From Corythucha ciliata (taxonomy: Eukaryota > Arthropoda > Insecta > Hemiptera > Tingidae), in NCBI GenBank assembly GCA_038030265.1, contig CM075937.1:10416001-10480000 (forward strand): a DNA stretch of 64,000 nt, written 5' to 3'. Below, piece after piece: positions 45,659 through 57,318 of the stretch. Each line of letters begins with the position of its first letter. The stretch's first letter is position 1. The notes beneath the pieces are model-generated. The model searched no databases and was not told the origin of the DNA. It saw nothing but the letters and a program-made list of their open reading frames with translations. Both the position numbers and the translations under genes were made by a program.

Positions 45659-46426
45659 CTTTGCTTTGTGAGAATGACTGTTTGTGTTGTCAAAGGACAG
45701 TGTCACTCGAGCCGCCTCCTTGCTTTTGCCTCGTCTCGGCATCATTTTTCTGTTGATCAACGCGAGGCTAATGAACGTGTAGAAGATGCACGACAGAATC
45801 AGTGGAATGACGTAGAACATGACGAGATCCGTGAAGAAAAGAGCCAGATACTCGTTACGGGGTAGACGAAAAACGCATTCATGTACTTCAGGATAGCCGC
45901 GATAATTAAGAGGTCGCGTTGTCGTCAAAGCGAGCCAGGGTGAACAGTAGAGAGTGGCGAAACACCAGACGCCGAAAGTGATGCGTTTCGCACGGCCCAG
46001 AGTGCACATTTTTTGGGCTTTCATCGGATGACAAATGGCAATGTAGCGTTCAACTGTAAAGGCGACCAGGCTCAAAGATGAAGCGTTGATGCCTAAATTT
46101 TGACAGAAAATAAACAGCGAGCATCCGGCGTCACCCCAAACCCATTGATTGCCCACGAGATAGTAGCTGAGAATTTCATTCGGTACGGACGCGAACAGCA
46201 CGACCGAGTCGGCTATGGCCAAACTCAACAGGTAACAATTTGTGGGCGAGTGGAGGGCGCGAACTCGTGTCACGACGATAACAACCATCGCGTTTCCGAG
46301 AACTCCGACGAGGAAAACGATGCCCTGGAAAAATGTGCCGATCGCACGGTACCGGTACGAAAAATAGTCGGGCTCGACCAGGTCATCGTAACAGTCACTT
46401 GAATTCACCTCGACAGTATCATTCAT
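45659..46426 (-). CDS. Rhodopsin-class peptide GPCR, first coding exon (TRH/EFLamide receptor-like)
   Basis: 256 residues from ATG 46426 to a strong donor (AAAG, then GTGAGT) at 45659/45658. Possible N-glycosylation sites are N2 and N8. TM1 is about 29-53 (GN at 44-45), TM2 64-88 (LAIAD, D73), TM3 101-125 and TM4 150-169. TM5 is about 197-222 with P208. ERY at 126-128 replaces DRY, and C102/C184 would form the extracellular disulfide. ERYIAICHPMKAQKMCT followed by GRAKRI closely resembles vertebrate TRH receptors, so a TRH/EFLamide-type receptor is the best guess. A basic third loop (PRRGKSKEAAR) ends the exon. TM6, TM7 and the tail must lie on further exons that I could not find. It is the only convincing host gene here. 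Confidence 0.9.
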
Positions 46427-47844
46427 TTTTATTTTTTAACAAAAAAAAATTACGAATTGTCTATTTTATTTTCATTTATTTAATCACCCAACTTCGACAA
46501 ACGAAGGACAACTTGTTTTACCCGCTGCCGGCGAGCGAGTAGAAATGAATGGAGCGGCTACTTCCAGATGTTAGCGGAAAAGGGGTTGGAAGTGTATGAG
46601 GGTAAAACCACCCTCTAGATCCCACCCCTTGCCCGCAGCACCCGTTATTTAGTTTTTCAAAGTCAAGTTTTCCAGGCTTTTGATTCATGACTGTTGATTC
46701 ATCTCACCCCCCACTACACCGTCACCACCTACTTCCACCACTTCCTTCCCTTGTCATCAACGTTATTCGAAAGATTGTCATCTCGACTTCCTTTTTTTTT
46801 ATTATTTAAATTGAACGGAATAGGCACAAATTAACTTTTTTCCCGCAGATAAAAACGAGTACACGATGTGTGATGCACGGGCATGCACGACATGAAGAGT
46901 TGTGAGGGACTGTGCCTAACCTGGATGGAGCTAAAAATAAATAAATCGGGATTTCTCTTTTTTTGTTATTTTTTTCAAGCAGTCACCGACAATCGAGTCT
47001 TTCGATCAAAATGACGTGTTTCGCATCCCACGATTTCTCCCCGCCCACCCCCCTACCCACAACGTTCGCAAATCACGCTCTTCTCACTGTTCCTAGAGCA
47101 GCGCGTAGGGTAAACAGCAGAAGGGAAAGATCAACATCAGGTTGCTTTTGGAATTTTATTCCAATTGCTATTTTTTTTATGAGTGTGTTTACGTGAGATA
47201 AACGTTGCAGCACGGTAAATTTATTCAGTTTTTGTATCTAAAAAATGGAAATGTATGCCCTCGAAATGAGAAGAACTATGATACTATGTAAATAATATTT
47301 TTTTAAAAATCGACATTCCAAGCGTCAGGTTCATTTAGAGCGCAATAAGAGATATCCTTAACTTTTGGGCTCTATTATTTTCTATAACGTTCACCCTTTT
47401 GGTTCCAAGCTGACCGGGATATCTCCTAGCAAAAGACTGGGGACCTTTCTTTCAATTCTAGAAGAGACCAGAGGCAGTGCTCGATAGAAGGCTGAAAATT
47501 GCACCGTGGGTGCAGTCCCGACTCCATTTCGAGCTCAGACCTTCAGCTACCTGTCCTACTCGGTCCAGGTGGCCTGTTCTATAACTTTAAACTGTCACTA
47601 TCACTGTCTCTTTCCACCCGTCCTCCTAATCAACATGTGATTTAATTCGGGGCGGACGGGTGGAAAGGGATATATACAGGCCTCCTGGTCTCATCATAGC
47701 TGGTCAAATGCAGAACATGTGCAGTCCAGGGTACCGGCTCATTTTACGATATTGTGGGTCTGGCTCCTTTCAATAACGAAGTTTCGCAGATATTTGCCCA
47801 TTCAAAACCAATTTCTCTGGATTCGAGACAATCTCGATCCACCA
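46427..47844. other. 5' flank of the GPCR and non-coding spacer
   Basis: It is upstream of the receptor start and likely to contain its promoter and 5' UTR, but no element is recognisable. CTTTCCACCCGTCC near 47609 pairs with GGACGGGTGGAAAG near 47656, a 14-bp inverted repeat. No coding evidence. Confidence 0.35.
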
Positions 47845-48410
47845 ACCGTTTGGCTCGTGTTTCCTCGGGGCTCGGCCCGACTGGCTTCGCCATTGCGGCT
47901 TCTGGCGTTGGGAGAGTTATCAATGGGTGCTCGTGTCACATTTACGCGGACTACTTAAAAGGTTTATATTTCGGCGCGCCCTGAGGGCATTGAGTGGGCG
48001 GTCTCAATGGCAAATGCTGATCTTGCTGGGATGTCGAGGTGGGCCGAGGCAAACTCTCTTGCAATAAATTCGAGGAAAACGCAAGCCATTCTACTGGGTT
48101 CGAGGGTTTTTGTGAAACGGCGGAAGGAGTCAGGGATGTACCGTGAGTGATTGCATTAACCTCCCTTGGGGTAGCTTATTTGGGCTCGGCCTTGGCTTGG
48201 GATGGGCACGCATCCAAGATTTTTCGTGGGGTGTTTAGGACGTTAGGGAGCCTCTCCACAGTGCGTGATGCCCTGCCAATTAATGTTAGAAAGACGTTGA
48301 TTAGAATGTTAGTCTTTCCTACTTTCAATTACGCTTGTTTGGTTTATTCGGGTCTGGCCTTGGAGTTGAATGTCAAACTCTGCCGGGATTCGCTTTATTT
48401 ATGACCTGCC
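47845..48410 (+). pseudogene. LINE reverse transcriptase fragment (first of two)
   Basis: Read in shifting frames, the text goes from GLGPTGFAIAASG to HIYADYLKGLYF (about 47935-47970, a damaged YADD with the second Asp as Tyr), then WAEANSLAINSRKTQAILLGS. It continues with SLGVAYLGSALAW and ALPINVRKTLIRMLVFPTF and stops near 48410 after RFIYDLPS. These are palm-to-thumb RT blocks of the same kind as the neighbouring element. The 5' part and the 3' end are missing. At least two frameshifts are needed. Confidence 0.75.
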
Positions 48411-48419
48411 TTCCGTGCT

Positions 48420-50051
48420 CGGTTGATATAATTAATCGGTATTTTGTGTCTTCCGGCTCCGAGCCGTCTAGTGCTTTCCCTCCTATTCCTTCGTTCGAGT
48501 TTGATGACAGTCGTTTCTTCTTCGGAGATGTGTCGGTTGATGACGTGGTCGATTCAATGCGGCTCTCGAGGTCCGATGCTAAGGGGATAGATGAGGTGGG
48601 TATATGTATTGTTCATTAAAAGATTTTCCACCGAGCTTTTGCCTGTTCCTGTCCACTTGTTCAATTGGTCGCTTCAGGGAGGTGAGTATCCCAGAGCTTG
48701 GAGGGTGGCGAAGGTTCGCCCTTTGGCAAAGGTCCCCCGCCCGAGTTCGGCCTCGGACTTCCGCCCGATTTCGTTGTTGCCAGCCGTGTCAAAGATGCTA
48801 GAGAGGATCGTGCATCATCAGTTGGTCTCGTTCCTGGAGAGGACGGACCGTTTGGACCCATTTTAGTCGGGTTTTCGTTCGGGCTTCAGTACGCAGACGG
48901 CGTTGGTTAAGATTACCGAGGATGTGAGGCAGGCTATCGACCGTAGGCATGTCACTACATTAGTAAACTTTGATTTTAGTAAAGCCTTTGACAAAGTCGA
49001 CCATAGTATCCTATTGTCCAAAGCAGCGGATTTGGGACTCTCAGCAGGTGTGCTTTCCTGGCTGAGGAATTACCTCGTGGGGCGAAGCCAGTATGTTGAG
49101 GGGTCTGATTTGCTTGAGGTTTCCTCGTTGCTCGAGACACTTTCTGGCGTTCCACAGGGATCGGTTTTGGGGCCTCTGCTCTTCGCCATCTACCTTATCG
49201 GAATTTCCAATTGTTTGACCCATTGTCGTTACCACCTCTTCGCTGACGATCTCGTAATTTATTTTTCTTTTGAGGCAGCCGAAGCTGTTAGTGCTATTTC
49301 AAAGGTGCAGGGGGACATTAATGCCTTGCTGGATTGGGCAGCTGCCCACAAAATGATCTTGAATGAAGGTAAAACCAAGGCTATCATATTTGGCTCTTCG
49401 AGGTATATGAACATGCTCAGGAGGAGGGATTTGCCTCGGTTAATGTTGAGGAAGGTCTCTATACCTTGGATGGAGAGCGTCAGGTTGCTGGGCGTTACCT
49501 TGGATTCAACGTTGTCCTGGAGGGAGCACATTAGTGATGTTTCGAGGCGGACTTTTCGTAGTTTGGTTCAGCTTCAGACTATCCGTGATTTTCTGTCCCG
49601 GACGGCCCGTCGTGATCTTGTTCGGTCTCTTATTTTGCCTATTTTCGATTATGGATGCTTGGCTTTTTATCGTCTGTCGAGCGAATTGGATTTGCTGTTG
49701 TACCGGACGCTCAATGCTTGTATTCGGTACATTTTTGACCTCAGTCTTGACACCCACGTGACCCCTTACTATACCCGCCTGGGGTGGCTTAAGCCCTCTC
49801 AGCGCCGAACCTTCTTGCTGGGCTGCTTTCTGTACAAGATGTTTTGCTTGAGGAAGCCTCGGTACCTCTGTGAGGGCTTCGTCGCCAGAGCTGATTTTGG
49901 CCGAGTCGGCAGGTCTGGTGGGAGCAGCATTGTGGTTCCACTTTTGGAGTTCAATCGGTCTGTATTTGGAACGGGATACCGGAAAACATTAAGAGAACCA
50001 GATGTTTTAATAAATTTCGGGAGAGATATTACTCATTCTGTCTCACGTTAA
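48420..50051 (+). pseudogene. LINE reverse transcriptase (second, longer copy), one frameshift and one stop
   Basis: RT begins with a pre-RT region (SVDDVVDSMRLSRSDAKGID) and shifts frame near 48595-48610. It continues with WRVAKVRPLAKVPRPSSASD and FRPISLLPAVSKML. A single in-frame TAG at 48864-48866 is followed by 382 open residues from 48903. These carry FDFSKAFD (23-30), PQGSVLGPLLF (84-94), the active site FADD (113-116) and a full thumb/C-terminal region to 50051. The endonuclease and ORF1 are absent. It is an I/Jockey-group LINE; I cannot place it in a named family. Two mutations away from open RT, so moderately young. Confidence 0.85.
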
Positions 50052-50374
50052 GAGAGGAATAAGGCCGTGCCATGTACTTCTTCCTTTTCCCTTTCCTTTT
50101 CCCTCATGCCCCCTCCCCATCATTAACTATCTATTCATTGCATTTTGCTCAACTTTTTTAACATTTTGTGATAATGAATTAATTTATTTTAATAATTGAA
50201 CATGAAAATTTAATCTTGATGATATTTTAATGGGATAATTTATATATTTTCATTCATTTAATCTAATTTTATTATTGTTTTATAATTGTTTTATTACTGA
50301 TCGTCATTTTCCGGCTTTATTATGTTTAGCCTTTAAACGACCCAAGAGGGCCCAGCCCTAGGGTCATTGTTTGC
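50052..50374. other. 3' flank/UTR of the LINE
   Basis: AT-rich sequence after the RT stop, ending with CCCAGCCCTAGGGTCATTG near 50350, which may be the LINE 3' end. Nothing else is recognised. Confidence 0.35.
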
Positions 50375-51470
50375 AATTCCAGTGCTTCATTCACAAAGCT
50401 AGGCTCAATTATTATACTATGATGTTGCAAACATTGACTCGCAACTCTCGGTCATAACAGGAACTAGGTATTCAAGAATTTCATTAAAAATAAGCACTTG
50501 ATGGAAAGAAGCGTGAAAAAGCCATGATAACAAGAACTTGATCGAAAAATTAAAAACATACGAACATATAATAAAAAACAGTAAAAAACCAAAAGAAACA
50601 GAAAGCAAAATAAAAAATAAATGAAATAAATAAAAGAATACAAATGAAACAAAAACATCATAGTATAATAATTGAGCCTAGCTTTGTGAATGAAGCACTG
50701 GAATTGTCATTAAAAAGTCACGAAGTTATAAAAAAATAGAATTTGATTTGATTTGAGAGAGAGAGGGAAAGAAAAAGTGAGTGAGAGATTTTTTAAAATT
50801 CAAATTGAAATAATCAGGTACGCGATCCAATAATTGAGAACTTCGCCCAAACGCTGTATGCGTTGAAGAGCGCAACAAATTTCGATGCTCACGGTTTTAA
50901 AAACAAATTAATAAATAATTAAGAAGCCAAATAAAATAGAATGAAAAATGAAGAATATAATCAAATCAAATTCTATTTTTTTATAACTTCGTGACTTTTT
51001 AATGACAATTCCAGTGCTTCATTCACAAAGCTAGGCTCAATTATTATACTATAATGTTTTTGTTTCATTTGTACTCTTTTATTTATTTCATTTATTTTTT
51101 ATTTTGCTTTCTGTTTCTTTTGGTTTTTTACTGTTTTTTCTTTTTTATTATATGTTCGTATGTTTTTAATTTTTCGATCAAGTTCTTGTTATCATGGCTT
51201 TTTCACGCTTCTTTCCATCAAGTGCTTATTTTTAATGATGATTTATGTATTTTAATGAAATTCTTGAATACCTAGTTCCTGTTATGACCGAGAGTTGCTG
51301 CCATTTATATTGTTTACACCAATATGCTTCAATAGGCTCAAGAGCTTTTCGGCTAAAACCATTTACGATGTACTGTGTCTTTGTTTTGGAAATGAATAAA
51401 TCTCTCTCTCTCACTCTCTCTTTCTCTCTCGCTCTCTCTCACACACTCTCTTAAATCAAATCAAATTCAG
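50375..51470. repeat. Long AT-rich foldback with triple 52-bp motif
   Basis: 50441-50755 is the inverse of 50960-51298 except for an insertion of about 20 bases in the right arm (near 51236-51256). A 52-bp motif beginning AATTCCAGTGCTTCATTCAC occurs at 50375-50426, inverted at 50654-50705, and direct again near 51006-51056. (GA)n at 50755-50790 mirrors (CT)n at 51401-51450, and each adjoins AAATCAAATCAAATT or its inverse. No coding text; the frames across it are artefacts. Confidence 0.85.
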
Positions 51471-51479
51471 TTTTTGTGG

Positions 51480-54400
51480 ATTAATGCTCCGTTGCCCGCA
51501 GAACGAATTTCAGAGGTTTTCCTTGCTCAAAAGTAAGCCAATAAACCGATAATTTGCGGCTAAAATTGAGAAATAGTGCTAGCGGACAAAGCAAAGAAAA
51601 AGCGGTAAATGCGATGTTGAAATTGAGAAAACGCTAATTCACGGATACGCGTGATTATAGCCATAAAGCCCGCTTATCCACGGCTAAAACTGAGACAAAC
51701 TGACTAATTCCCGCCTAAAATCAATGTAAAACGCTCATTCGCAACTGAAATGATGACGAATGGTTTTAAAAAATGGCTAATATTGGCTAAAAGCGCTTTT
51801 TAGGAGCTAAAATGGAAAAATACGCTATAATTCAATGATCAACTTGAGATAATGCTCTAATTTACTGCTGAGATTAAGGAATGGGGAGTTTCGCGGATCG
51901 CGGCTAAAATAAATTAATTAAGAAATAATCCGCCGCTAAAATAATTTGCGACTAAAATGATAAAAAGTTCAATTTCACGGCAAAAATGGAGAAAAACGCT
52001 AATCCATGGATTTTGTGAAAATCCTCTGATTCGGAGCTGAAATTGAGTAAAACCGGTGTTTCGCAGGTGAAATTCAGAAATAATTTTCAGCTAAAATGAA
52101 ATGAACAGAAAAAAATGCTAATTCACGGATTAAAATTGAGGAAACGCGGTAATTCGCGGCTAAAATGGAGATAGACGATAGACCGCTAATGCGCATGACT
52201 AATTGTTGATTTCATTACCTCGGCTTAAGGTTAGGCTTAAGCCAAAAAAATTAAGTTGGACTTGAGAGAAAAAATGCATTATTATTGAATTAGCATTAAA
52301 ACTAAACATTACTCCTTAAAAATAAAATAACAAAATCTAGCCCTATAAACATTTTACATGACAAAATTGGCGATTTTTTGTGGTGATACTGTTAATTTTT
52401 GCCAATAAACTGGCAAAAACGCTAGGAAACTGACGAAAACTATTTAGACACCCCAGAACCTGACTGGTAGTAGGTACGTGAGTTGAAGAAAACACGCCAT
52501 AGCAGATAAGTCATTCAATAAACAATTTTGAGTGGCTAAAAACCCACTGAAACAGTGACGGACTGGCCCTTGGGCGTGGCGCCCCTCTCAGACCATCGTA
52601 AGATTTTTATAAATAATGGATAAAAACCAATGTCTGTTTTTGAAATCGTCAAAATCGAGTTGCAGAAAAGGGACTCTGTGGAACTGACTTTTTGCGACAG
52701 AAATAACAATTTTCGTCGGGATCACCCCCCTCCCCTTAACTATTACTTTTAATTTCCCCCTGACTGACTGTTCAAGAATAAAACTGGAAATTTAGCCCTT
52801 TTAACTTGATTGGCGTTGCTATAAATCGTGTACCTATTTCAGCCCAGAAACCGCAATGTTGGCTCTATTACCGACGCTTTAAAATCATTACCTGGCACAG
52901 GCACTAGACTCTATCAACGAAAATGGTCAAATCTGGCCAACCCAGCCCCTAAACTAATTATTTGGCTAAAAAAGTTGACATTTTATGTCCAGAAACCACA
53001 TGGGCCATGCCCACCAGCCGATTTATTGTCACAGAATCCGTTATTTGGTTAAAAACTGGTAATTTTCCCGCTTAAACTGACCATTCGGCCCTAAAAACGT
53101 TCAATTACGCCCAAAAATGTGTCAATTCAGACAGAGAATCGCCCAGCCAAGCGTATACCGAGTTATTAGTGAAAGGGGCGGACCAACCGGGCCCACTATC
53201 AGCCGCCGAAAAGGTTGAATAGGAAAAAATGGAATTTTTAGGTTCTATATTCATGGATGTAGCCTAAATCTATGAATATAGAACGCATACTTACAATAAT
53301 ATAGGTGCATCATGTAGGTCATGTGAACGACGGTTGAACAACGATTTGGCTCCTTTCTACGAATTTCAGTCTCTCCTAACGTTGCAATAAGTGATATCAG
53401 CGAAGAGTGTGGGCTGAATATTCAATTAAGCCCCCGAGAGCGCTTCTGGTGGCTCAAACTTTAGAAAATTCGCGGCTAAAATGGAGAAAATACACCGTCC
53501 CCTGTTTCGTCGGGTCCTTGAGCGCACTAAACCGCTGATCGTCAATGTGCACATTGGTGACGCGGCAAAAAAGTTGACAAAAGTGCTAATATTCGTGGTT
53601 ATAACTGCGAGAAAGCGCTGATTCGTGGTCTCACGATCCAGCTTCTAGACAAAAATTGTGAAAAAAAATCGCCGATATACTTATGCGCGGTGTACGGAGG
53701 CCATTCTACGGCTATACAATGTGTAAATAAACGCAAAAGTGTAGTTTTTGGGCTCAGCCCGCTGCTAAAATTGAGAAAACACGCTACTAATTTACACGAC
53801 AAAAGCAACGCCAATTAGGGTTAAAATTGGGCAAAAATGACCAATTCATAACTGAAATTCCCTATAAAAATTAGCATGTATCGCACAATTCACATATAAA
53901 AAAGTGAATAGATGCTGAAACCGCTATTGAACAGCTAAAATTGAGAAAACAAAAACCCTTAGCTTCTGGGATTTTCAATGCTCCAACTAAAAAACAGCGA
54001 TAATCTGTAGAAAAAATTAAAGAAAATTGCTAATGAGGGGCTAAAGTATAAAAAAACTTGACTAAAATTGAAAAAAAAATCATTAATTAGAGCGGCCAAA
54101 ATTAAGAAAAACTCTTAATGTTGAACTCTCTCCCTCTCTCTAAAAACTCTCTGAAAAAAAATGCTAATTCGGATCTAAAGATGGAAAAAATGGCTAATTT
54201 GCGGCTAAAATTGAAGAAACCGCCAATTCGTGGCTAAAATTGAGAAAATTCGCCAATTCACGTGTTAGAAACGCTACTACGCTGCTAAAATTTTAAAAAA
54301 GCGATTATTCGCGGGTAAAATTCAGAAAAATCACTAATTCGTGGCAAAAATTGTGAAAAATTTCAATTCGCATCAAAAATTGAAAATATGCCAACTCGAG

Positions 54401-54534
54401 GCATCTTAAGGCAACTTTGAGGCTAAAATAGAAAAAGGCGTTTATTTGTGGCTATACATATAGGGAAAATATTGTTGATTTGTGGCTGAGAAAAATCGCT
54501 AATTCATAGCGCATGGTGAACAGAAAAATGCAAA
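51480..54534 (-). repeat. Degenerate satellite-like array, type 2 in reverse orientation
   Basis: The unit GCTAAAATTGAGAAAAACGCTAATTCGCGG is the reverse complement of the unit at 10900-11900. It is clear at 51500-52200 and 53440-54530. Between them, about 52420-53130 has a different decayed unit (AAACTGACCATTTGGC-like text), and 52200-52420 and 53130-53440 hold nothing recognised. A BEL LTR begins at 54535, so the BEL copy may have inserted in the array. Confidence 0.75.
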
Positions 54535-54704
54535 TGTTGGGTCCTGAGGTGGTGGACTGTATATAAATTTTCAACGAAATTTGTTTTATTACTCAAAGGT
54601 GGTTTACAACGAATTATCCGAAAGCGTTACGAGATAAGATAAAAGAAAAATGGATTCCGTTTTTCGCTCGTTTTCCCGCTAGTCAAGGGCGGCTGGCGTC
54701 ACCA
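54535..54704 (-). repeat. 3' LTR of a second BEL/Pao element
   Basis: On the minus strand the sequence after a purine tract (GGCGGGGGAGAG) begins TGGTGACGCC and ends GACCCAACA, about 170 bp with TG...CA ends. A TATATA box is near 54559-54566 and an AATAAA-type signal near 54581-54588. The end CCCAACA resembles CCTAACA of the other BEL LTR. No second copy is in the window to confirm the limits. Confidence 0.6.
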
Positions 54705-55237
54705 TACTCTCCCCCGCCATGAAGCGCAGTCTTCATCACCAATTGGAAGAGGGCAGAGACTTCGTATATTCCGTTTGAAGAAGCCGGAGGGCGTTCGTAC
54801 TGTGACTACTCTAACGTGACCATCCGGTCCTGTGTGAAGGTCCGTCACACGTCCGAGACTCCATGAAAGCGGAGGGGATTGGTCGTTTTTAAGGAGTACG
54901 AGGGCATCTTTTTGCAAACTGTCTGATGATTGTTTCCACTTTGATCGGCGCTGAAGCTCTTGCAGATATTCAGATGACCACCTTTGCCAGAAGTGCTGGA
55001 CAATTTGTTGTACGTATTGCCAGCGCGATAGTCGGTTCATCGGCAGATTCCTCAAATCTTGATCTGGGGTCTCGAGTAGACTATTACCGATGAGGAAATG
55101 GGCAGGGGTAAGGGCGGATAGATCGTCAGGGTTGGATGGTAGGGGTGTCAAAGGTCGGGAGTTGACACAGCCTTCTTCTCGAACTGACGTCAGGAAGGTT
55201 CGATTCCTTGACAAGGCCGCAGTCCCCATGTTGATGA
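54699..55237 (-). pseudogene. BEL/Pao integrase C-terminal fragment
   Basis: The text is the C-terminal part of a BEL integrase: NSRPLTPLPS, LTPAHFLIGNSLL, FWQRWSSEYLQELQ and PPLSWSLGRVT all have counterparts in the copy at 21605-22297. The family differs from that copy. The reading stops inside the LTR (TGG then TGA at 54699-54704). The upstream side is cut at 55237/55238 by a Ty3/gypsy LTR, so the initial ATG of the open frame is fortuitous. The remaining catalytic core is not found on the far side of the gypsy element, which runs into the assembly gap. Confidence 0.85.
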
Positions 55238-55354
55238 TGTTACGTATTTGAAATAGAACGATTATGTTCTAGTAATCAGAAAACGTAAAACTGTTTTTTT
55301 TATTTTTTTTAACAAGACAATTAAACACGTGTTTAATGGTGATCAAACACTACA
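55238..55354 (-). repeat. 3' LTR of a Ty3/gypsy element
   Basis: On the minus strand a purine tract AGAAGAAGGGAGAGA is followed by TGTAGTGTTTGATC and ends TACGTAACA, giving TG...CA ends and 117 bp. It lies directly between BEL integrase text and gypsy integrase text. The 5' LTR would be beyond the assembly gap and was not seen. Confidence 0.65.
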
Positions 55355-55439
55355 TCTCTCCCTTCTTCTAGAGGACGTAGTCATCCAACCACCTTGGAGG
55401 TCTTCTGTTTCTCAACGGTCTTGAAGGTATTTGGAAGTC

Positions 55440-56818
55440 TTAAACTTGTTCGTTTCTTGTGTCAGCGAAACTTGATGGCGATTGACTAGTTTCATGAATC
55501 GAGTTATTTTCTGTGTTGTCCTGGACTGAGGTCGACGTATTGACAGATGGTAACAGTTCCAACGATTCCAAAACTGATGTCGGTTGATCCGTCGATCCTA
55601 AAACAGGTGCTTTGACTTCCGGTATTTTTTTAAAAAGTGACACGTTGCGGGTAACTTTCCCGTCGCTTCTCTTTGCAGTTATCATCGTTCCCTTAACTGA
55701 GTCCACTGTGAAGGTTATAGGGTCGAAAGAAGTGGTGGTCTTGTTGAGACGTGTTTGTTTAAGAAGAACACGGTCTCCTGTGGAAATCGAGGGTGGCTTC
55801 GAATGGCGGTGTTCGTCAGCATAGGTCTTCATCTTTTTCTTTGATTCACAATCTTTTGTCCGTAGGAGATTATCCGAAGAATTGGGATTCGCAATGGACG
55901 GCAGTACTGTCTTGAAATTATATTTGAAAATTGCTTCCGCCGGGGCTACACCAGTGGTCGAGTGGGGAGTTGATCTATACATGAGCAAAAAGGTGTCAAT
56001 GGATGTGTCCCAGGTTTTTCCTTCCGCTGCCATGGATTTAACGTATTTTGTTATGGCTCTCATAAAGCGTTCGACATTTCCGTTGGCTTGGGGCCAATAT
56101 GGCGTAATTTTCCGATGGTGTATGCCATAATCACTGATCTTTTGTGAAAAATGACGGGAGTTAAAAGGAGGTCCGTTGCCAGTTTTTACGACTGACGGGA
56201 AACCAAAAATTAAAAACCATACAGATAATTGAGACAAAACTTTTTCAGTAGTCAGACTGGAAAGGAGAGCAACCATTGGGAATCGTGAATATTCGTCGAT
56301 AAGTGCCATGAGATACCTTCCATTAGGAAATGGCCCTGCGAAATCTACAGCGACAGTATGCCAGGGCGCTGGCAGTAGTTGAGAAGGAAGGAGTGGAGCA
56401 GGCTGAGTGGAATTTTGTGCAGCCAAACATGGAATGCACGATTTTATTAGATCGATAACTGTGTTATCCATGTTTGGGAACCATACTTTTGACCTTAAGA
56501 GCTCTTTCGTTTTCACAATGCCTTGGTGCCCCGTGTGAGCCAATTTTATGGTAACGGACCGAAGTTCATCTGAGATAACTATTCGATTCCCTCGAAGAAG
56601 GATACCATCTTCAGTGACAGCTAACTCGTGCCTGACTTTATAAAATGGCATGAGAGACAGGTCATTAACATCAGAATTTCTCCATAAATCGGTTTGAAGA
56701 GCTGTTATGACTTTCTGCAATGTGTCATCTCGATTAGTTGCTTCAACTACACTACCTCTGGATAGTGCCTTCGGGAGAGTCAATTGTGTTATGCAGTTAA
56801 TGTGTGATTCAGCTGCTG
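55440..56818 (-). pseudogene. Ty3/gypsy (K02A2.6-like) integrase, catalytic Asp changed to Gly
   Basis: About 459 residues end at 55440. They hold the zinc-binding motif (HTGHQGIVKTKELL, then CIPCLAA), the core with first Asp in VAVDFAGPF (codon at 56343-56345), TGNGPPF where TDNGPPF is usual (codon 56178-56180), and the Glu in NVERF (56070-56072). The Gly and the Glu are separated by 35 residues, confirming that the Gly occupies the second position of the DD35E triad. The C-terminal region has VLLKQTRLN and chromodomain-like text. Upstream it runs into the 500-N gap; the 57 residues beyond the gap do not look like pol. The enzyme is expected to be dead. Confidence 0.85.
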
Positions 56819-57318
56819 NNNNNNNNNNNNNNNNNNNNNNNNNNNNNNNNNNNNNNNNNNNNNNNNNNNNNNNNNNNNNNNNNNNNNNNNNNNNNNNNNN
56901 NNNNNNNNNNNNNNNNNNNNNNNNNNNNNNNNNNNNNNNNNNNNNNNNNNNNNNNNNNNNNNNNNNNNNNNNNNNNNNNNNNNNNNNNNNNNNNNNNNNN
57001 NNNNNNNNNNNNNNNNNNNNNNNNNNNNNNNNNNNNNNNNNNNNNNNNNNNNNNNNNNNNNNNNNNNNNNNNNNNNNNNNNNNNNNNNNNNNNNNNNNNN
57101 NNNNNNNNNNNNNNNNNNNNNNNNNNNNNNNNNNNNNNNNNNNNNNNNNNNNNNNNNNNNNNNNNNNNNNNNNNNNNNNNNNNNNNNNNNNNNNNNNNNN
57201 NNNNNNNNNNNNNNNNNNNNNNNNNNNNNNNNNNNNNNNNNNNNNNNNNNNNNNNNNNNNNNNNNNNNNNNNNNNNNNNNNNNNNNNNNNNNNNNNNNNN
57301 NNNNNNNNNNNNNNNNNN
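56819..57318. other. Assembly gap of 500 N
   Basis: Exactly 500 Ns. The round number suggests a placeholder of unknown true length. It lies inside the gypsy pol, so the missing RT, gag and 5' LTR could be in the gap. Confidence 0.98.

Noticed and set aside
1..56818. The left-edge gypsy (gag to RNase H) and the gypsy integrase at 55.4 kb as two halves of one element split by inversion or insertion.
   Set aside because: Both are on the minus strand, so the integrase of the left copy must lie at coordinates below 1; the two are separate copies.
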